Source: Candidatus Lloydbacteria bacterium RIFCSPLOWO2_02_FULL_54_12 (GTDB lineage: Bacteria > Patescibacteriota > Minisyncoccia > Phycocordibacterales > UBA6899). Taken from it: 5,859 nt of DNA. The notes below the pieces were generated by a model, which worked only from the letters and a program-made list of their open reading frames with translations, was not told where the DNA came from and ran no database searches. The stretch covers positions 19,848 through 25,706 of the forward strand of contig MHLS01000040.1 of assembly GCA_001819095.1 (NCBI GenBank), given 5' to 3'. The position numbers were made by a program, and so were the translations under genes. Positions 4,754 through 5,859 of this stretch are shown one piece after another. Each line of letters starts with the position of its first letter. Position 1 is the stretch's first letter.

Positions 4754-4807
4754 AAAATACAAGGTCGAACCTTAAGAATTGATGCTCAAGGTTCGACCTT
4801 GTATTTT
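4754..4807. repeat. Nested palindromic repeat, copy 2
   Basis: AAAATACAAGGTCGAACCTT (4754-4773) and its perfect complement (4788-4807) form a 20-bp stem with a 14-nt loop, the same loop length as copy 1. The loop shares 11 of 14 bases with copy 1, including the first seven (AAGAATT). The left arm differs from copy 1 by one base (G to A) and the right arm by the matching C to T, so base pairing is kept. Confidence 0.9.
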
Positions 4808-4809
4808 TT
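4754..4809 (+). terminator. Terminator of the NrtR gene formed by repeat copy 2
   Basis: The 20-bp stem runs into TTTTTT (4804-4809), 32 bp after the TGA of the NrtR gene. The start of the stem is A-rich, so it could also work for transcripts from the other side. It separates the regulator from the aminopeptidase gene. Confidence 0.7.
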
Positions 4810-4898
4810 GGCGGGTCGCAGCCGTCGCAAGGCATTGCCTTTTTACCCGGAGCCGTCTAGGGTGGATGGAGACTAAGTTCGTTGCAACTGGAGGAATA

Positions 4899-5859
4899 AT
4901 GAGTGTCTACACAACGCGGCGCCGTCGTTTAGGCCGTGCCATAGGTGAAGGAGCGGTCGCGCTCATTCCCGGAGCGGTCTTGAAGACGCGTAACGCCGAC
5001 AACGACTACCTCTTTCGACAAGAGAGTGGTTTTTATTACCTCACCGGCTGGAACGAACCGGATGCGCTCCTCCTGATCGAGGGCGGCAAGCGCCCCCGCT
5101 CGATTTTCTTCTGCGCCCCGAACGACCCGCTGGCGGAGATCTGGCACGGCAAGCGTGCCGGCGTCGAGGGTGCAAAAAAAGCATTCGGCTTCGACGAAAC
5201 ATACTCGAACGAGCCGGAAGAAGACGTAGAGCGAGCGCTGGTCGGTCTCGTACGCAAAAAGGCGGTGATCTATTGCGCTCATGAGAGGGCGTATGCGGTA
5301 CTGCCGTATTTGAAGAAGGTCATCAGGCGTTCACGTACGGAGAACCCTCTTCAGGCAATCACAGGAAAGATCGATCACCTAATCGGCGAAATGCGGCTTA
5401 TCAAAGACGAGACCGAGATTGCACTCATGCGGCGGGCGGGGTTGATCTCCGCGCGAACACACCGCGAGATACTTTCGCTCGTCTCGCCCGGCATGACCGA
5501 ACACGAGCTTGGGGCAGAGATCGCCTATCGCTTTGCGAAGGCGGGCGGGCATCCGCACCATGCGTATCCCTCCATCGTCGCTTCAGGAGCGAATGCATGC
5601 ACACTCCACTACAACGAGAACGCAAAAAAGATCGCCGACGGCGATCTGGTGCTCGTCGACGCGGGGTGCGAGTTAGAGTGTTACGCATCCGATATCACGC
5701 GCACATTCCCGGCAAACGGCCGCTTTAGCGATGACCAACGCGCGATCTACGAGATCGTGCTCGAAGCGCAAAAAGCGGCGCTCGCGCTTGCGCGACCCGG
5801 TATCCCCTTTTCGCTCCTTGGGGACACGGCGGCGATCGTGATCGTCGAAGGGTTGATGC
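4899..5859 (+). CDS. pepP: Xaa-Pro aminopeptidase, M24B family (3' end beyond the window)
   Basis: The frame is open for 320 codons and runs off the end. This cytoplasmic metallopeptidase removes the N-terminal residue before proline. The N-terminal domain has the typical RNADNDYLFRQ (31-41) and SGFYYLTGWNEPDA (43-56). The catalytic pita-bread domain begins near MRLIKDETEIALMRRA and continues to HPHHAYPSIVASG and LHYNEN, with the likely catalytic H237. The first two metal-binding aspartates are present: D254 in LVDAG and D265 in SDITRTFP, 11 residues apart as expected. The remaining His/Glu/Glu ligands lie beyond the window. The start is set by GGAGG (4890-4894), 4 nt before the ATG. A terminator separates it from the NrtR gene, so it probably has its own promoter in 4810-4889. 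Only a weak candidate is seen there (TTGCCT 4835, TAGGGT 4858). Confidence 0.93.
   Translation, partial: MSVYTTRRRRLGRAIGEGAVALIPGAVLKTRNADNDYLFRQESGFYYLTGWNEPDALLLIEGGKRPRSIFFCAPNDPLAEIWHGKRAGVEGAKKAFGFDETYSNEPEEDVERALVGLVRKKAVIYCAHERAYAVLPYLKKVIRRSRTENPLQAITGKIDHLIGEMRLIKDETEIALMRRAGLISARTHREILSLVSPGMTEHELGAEIAYRFAKAGGHPHHAYPSIVASGANACTLHYNENAKKIADGDLVLVDAGCELECYASDITRTFPANGRFSDDQRAIYEIVLEAQKAALALARPGIPFSLLGDTAAIVIVEGLM

Noticed and set aside
1..5859. CRISPR array, insertion sequence or prophage
   Set aside because: No regularly spaced direct repeats, transposase, integrase or phage structural gene is visible. The repeats seen are isolated palindromes.

Overview
The window looks like a piece of a bacterial chromosome from the Candidate Phyla Radiation (Patescibacteria, Parcubacteria-like). 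This is inferred, not proven. The grounds are the small compact genes, two genes that appear to be transcribed without a leader, an uncharacterised protein (3126-3872) whose layout I associate from memory with Parcubacteria, and long palindromic intergenic repeats. The main genes are GC-rich (about 67% in the one stretch I counted inside the NrtR gene), while the gap at 2784-3125 is near 45%. TGA acts as a stop codon in at least two well-formed genes.

Layout. Positions 1-33 are the tail of an upstream gene, followed by an intrinsic terminator (51-85) and the first copy of a 50-bp nested palindrome (91-140). A small secreted protein follows (231-617). Its reading frame continues past a TGA to a TAG at 720-722, right before its terminator (730-769). 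Convergent with it is a P-loop small-molecule kinase (741-1505, minus). Divergent from the kinase is a two-domain protein with a nucleoside 2-deoxyribosyltransferase-like N-terminus and a Nudix C-terminus (1635-2783).

A 342-bp gene-poor stretch (2784-3125) contains several competing stems, including a 14-bp helix that is fully paired only in a plus-strand transcript. Next is an uncharacterised minus-strand gene (3126-3872), flanked on both sides by hairpins with the same TTTCCGT/ACGGAAA arms. Divergent from it is an NrtR-type regulator (4041-4721), with a degenerate Nudix box, a C-terminal winged-helix region and a leaderless-type promoter that overlaps palindromes. The second copy of the 50-bp palindrome follows it (4756-4805) and is probably its terminator. 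The window ends inside a PepP-like Xaa-Pro aminopeptidase (4899 onward).

How the genes fit together. Three neighbours (kinase, deoxyribosyltransferase-Nudix fusion, NrtR) point to nucleoside, nucleotide or NAD salvage and its control. They are not one operon, because each has its own promoter region. The least explained parts are the structured gap together with the flanked uncharacterised gene, the covarying palindrome pair, and the interrupted secreted-protein gene.
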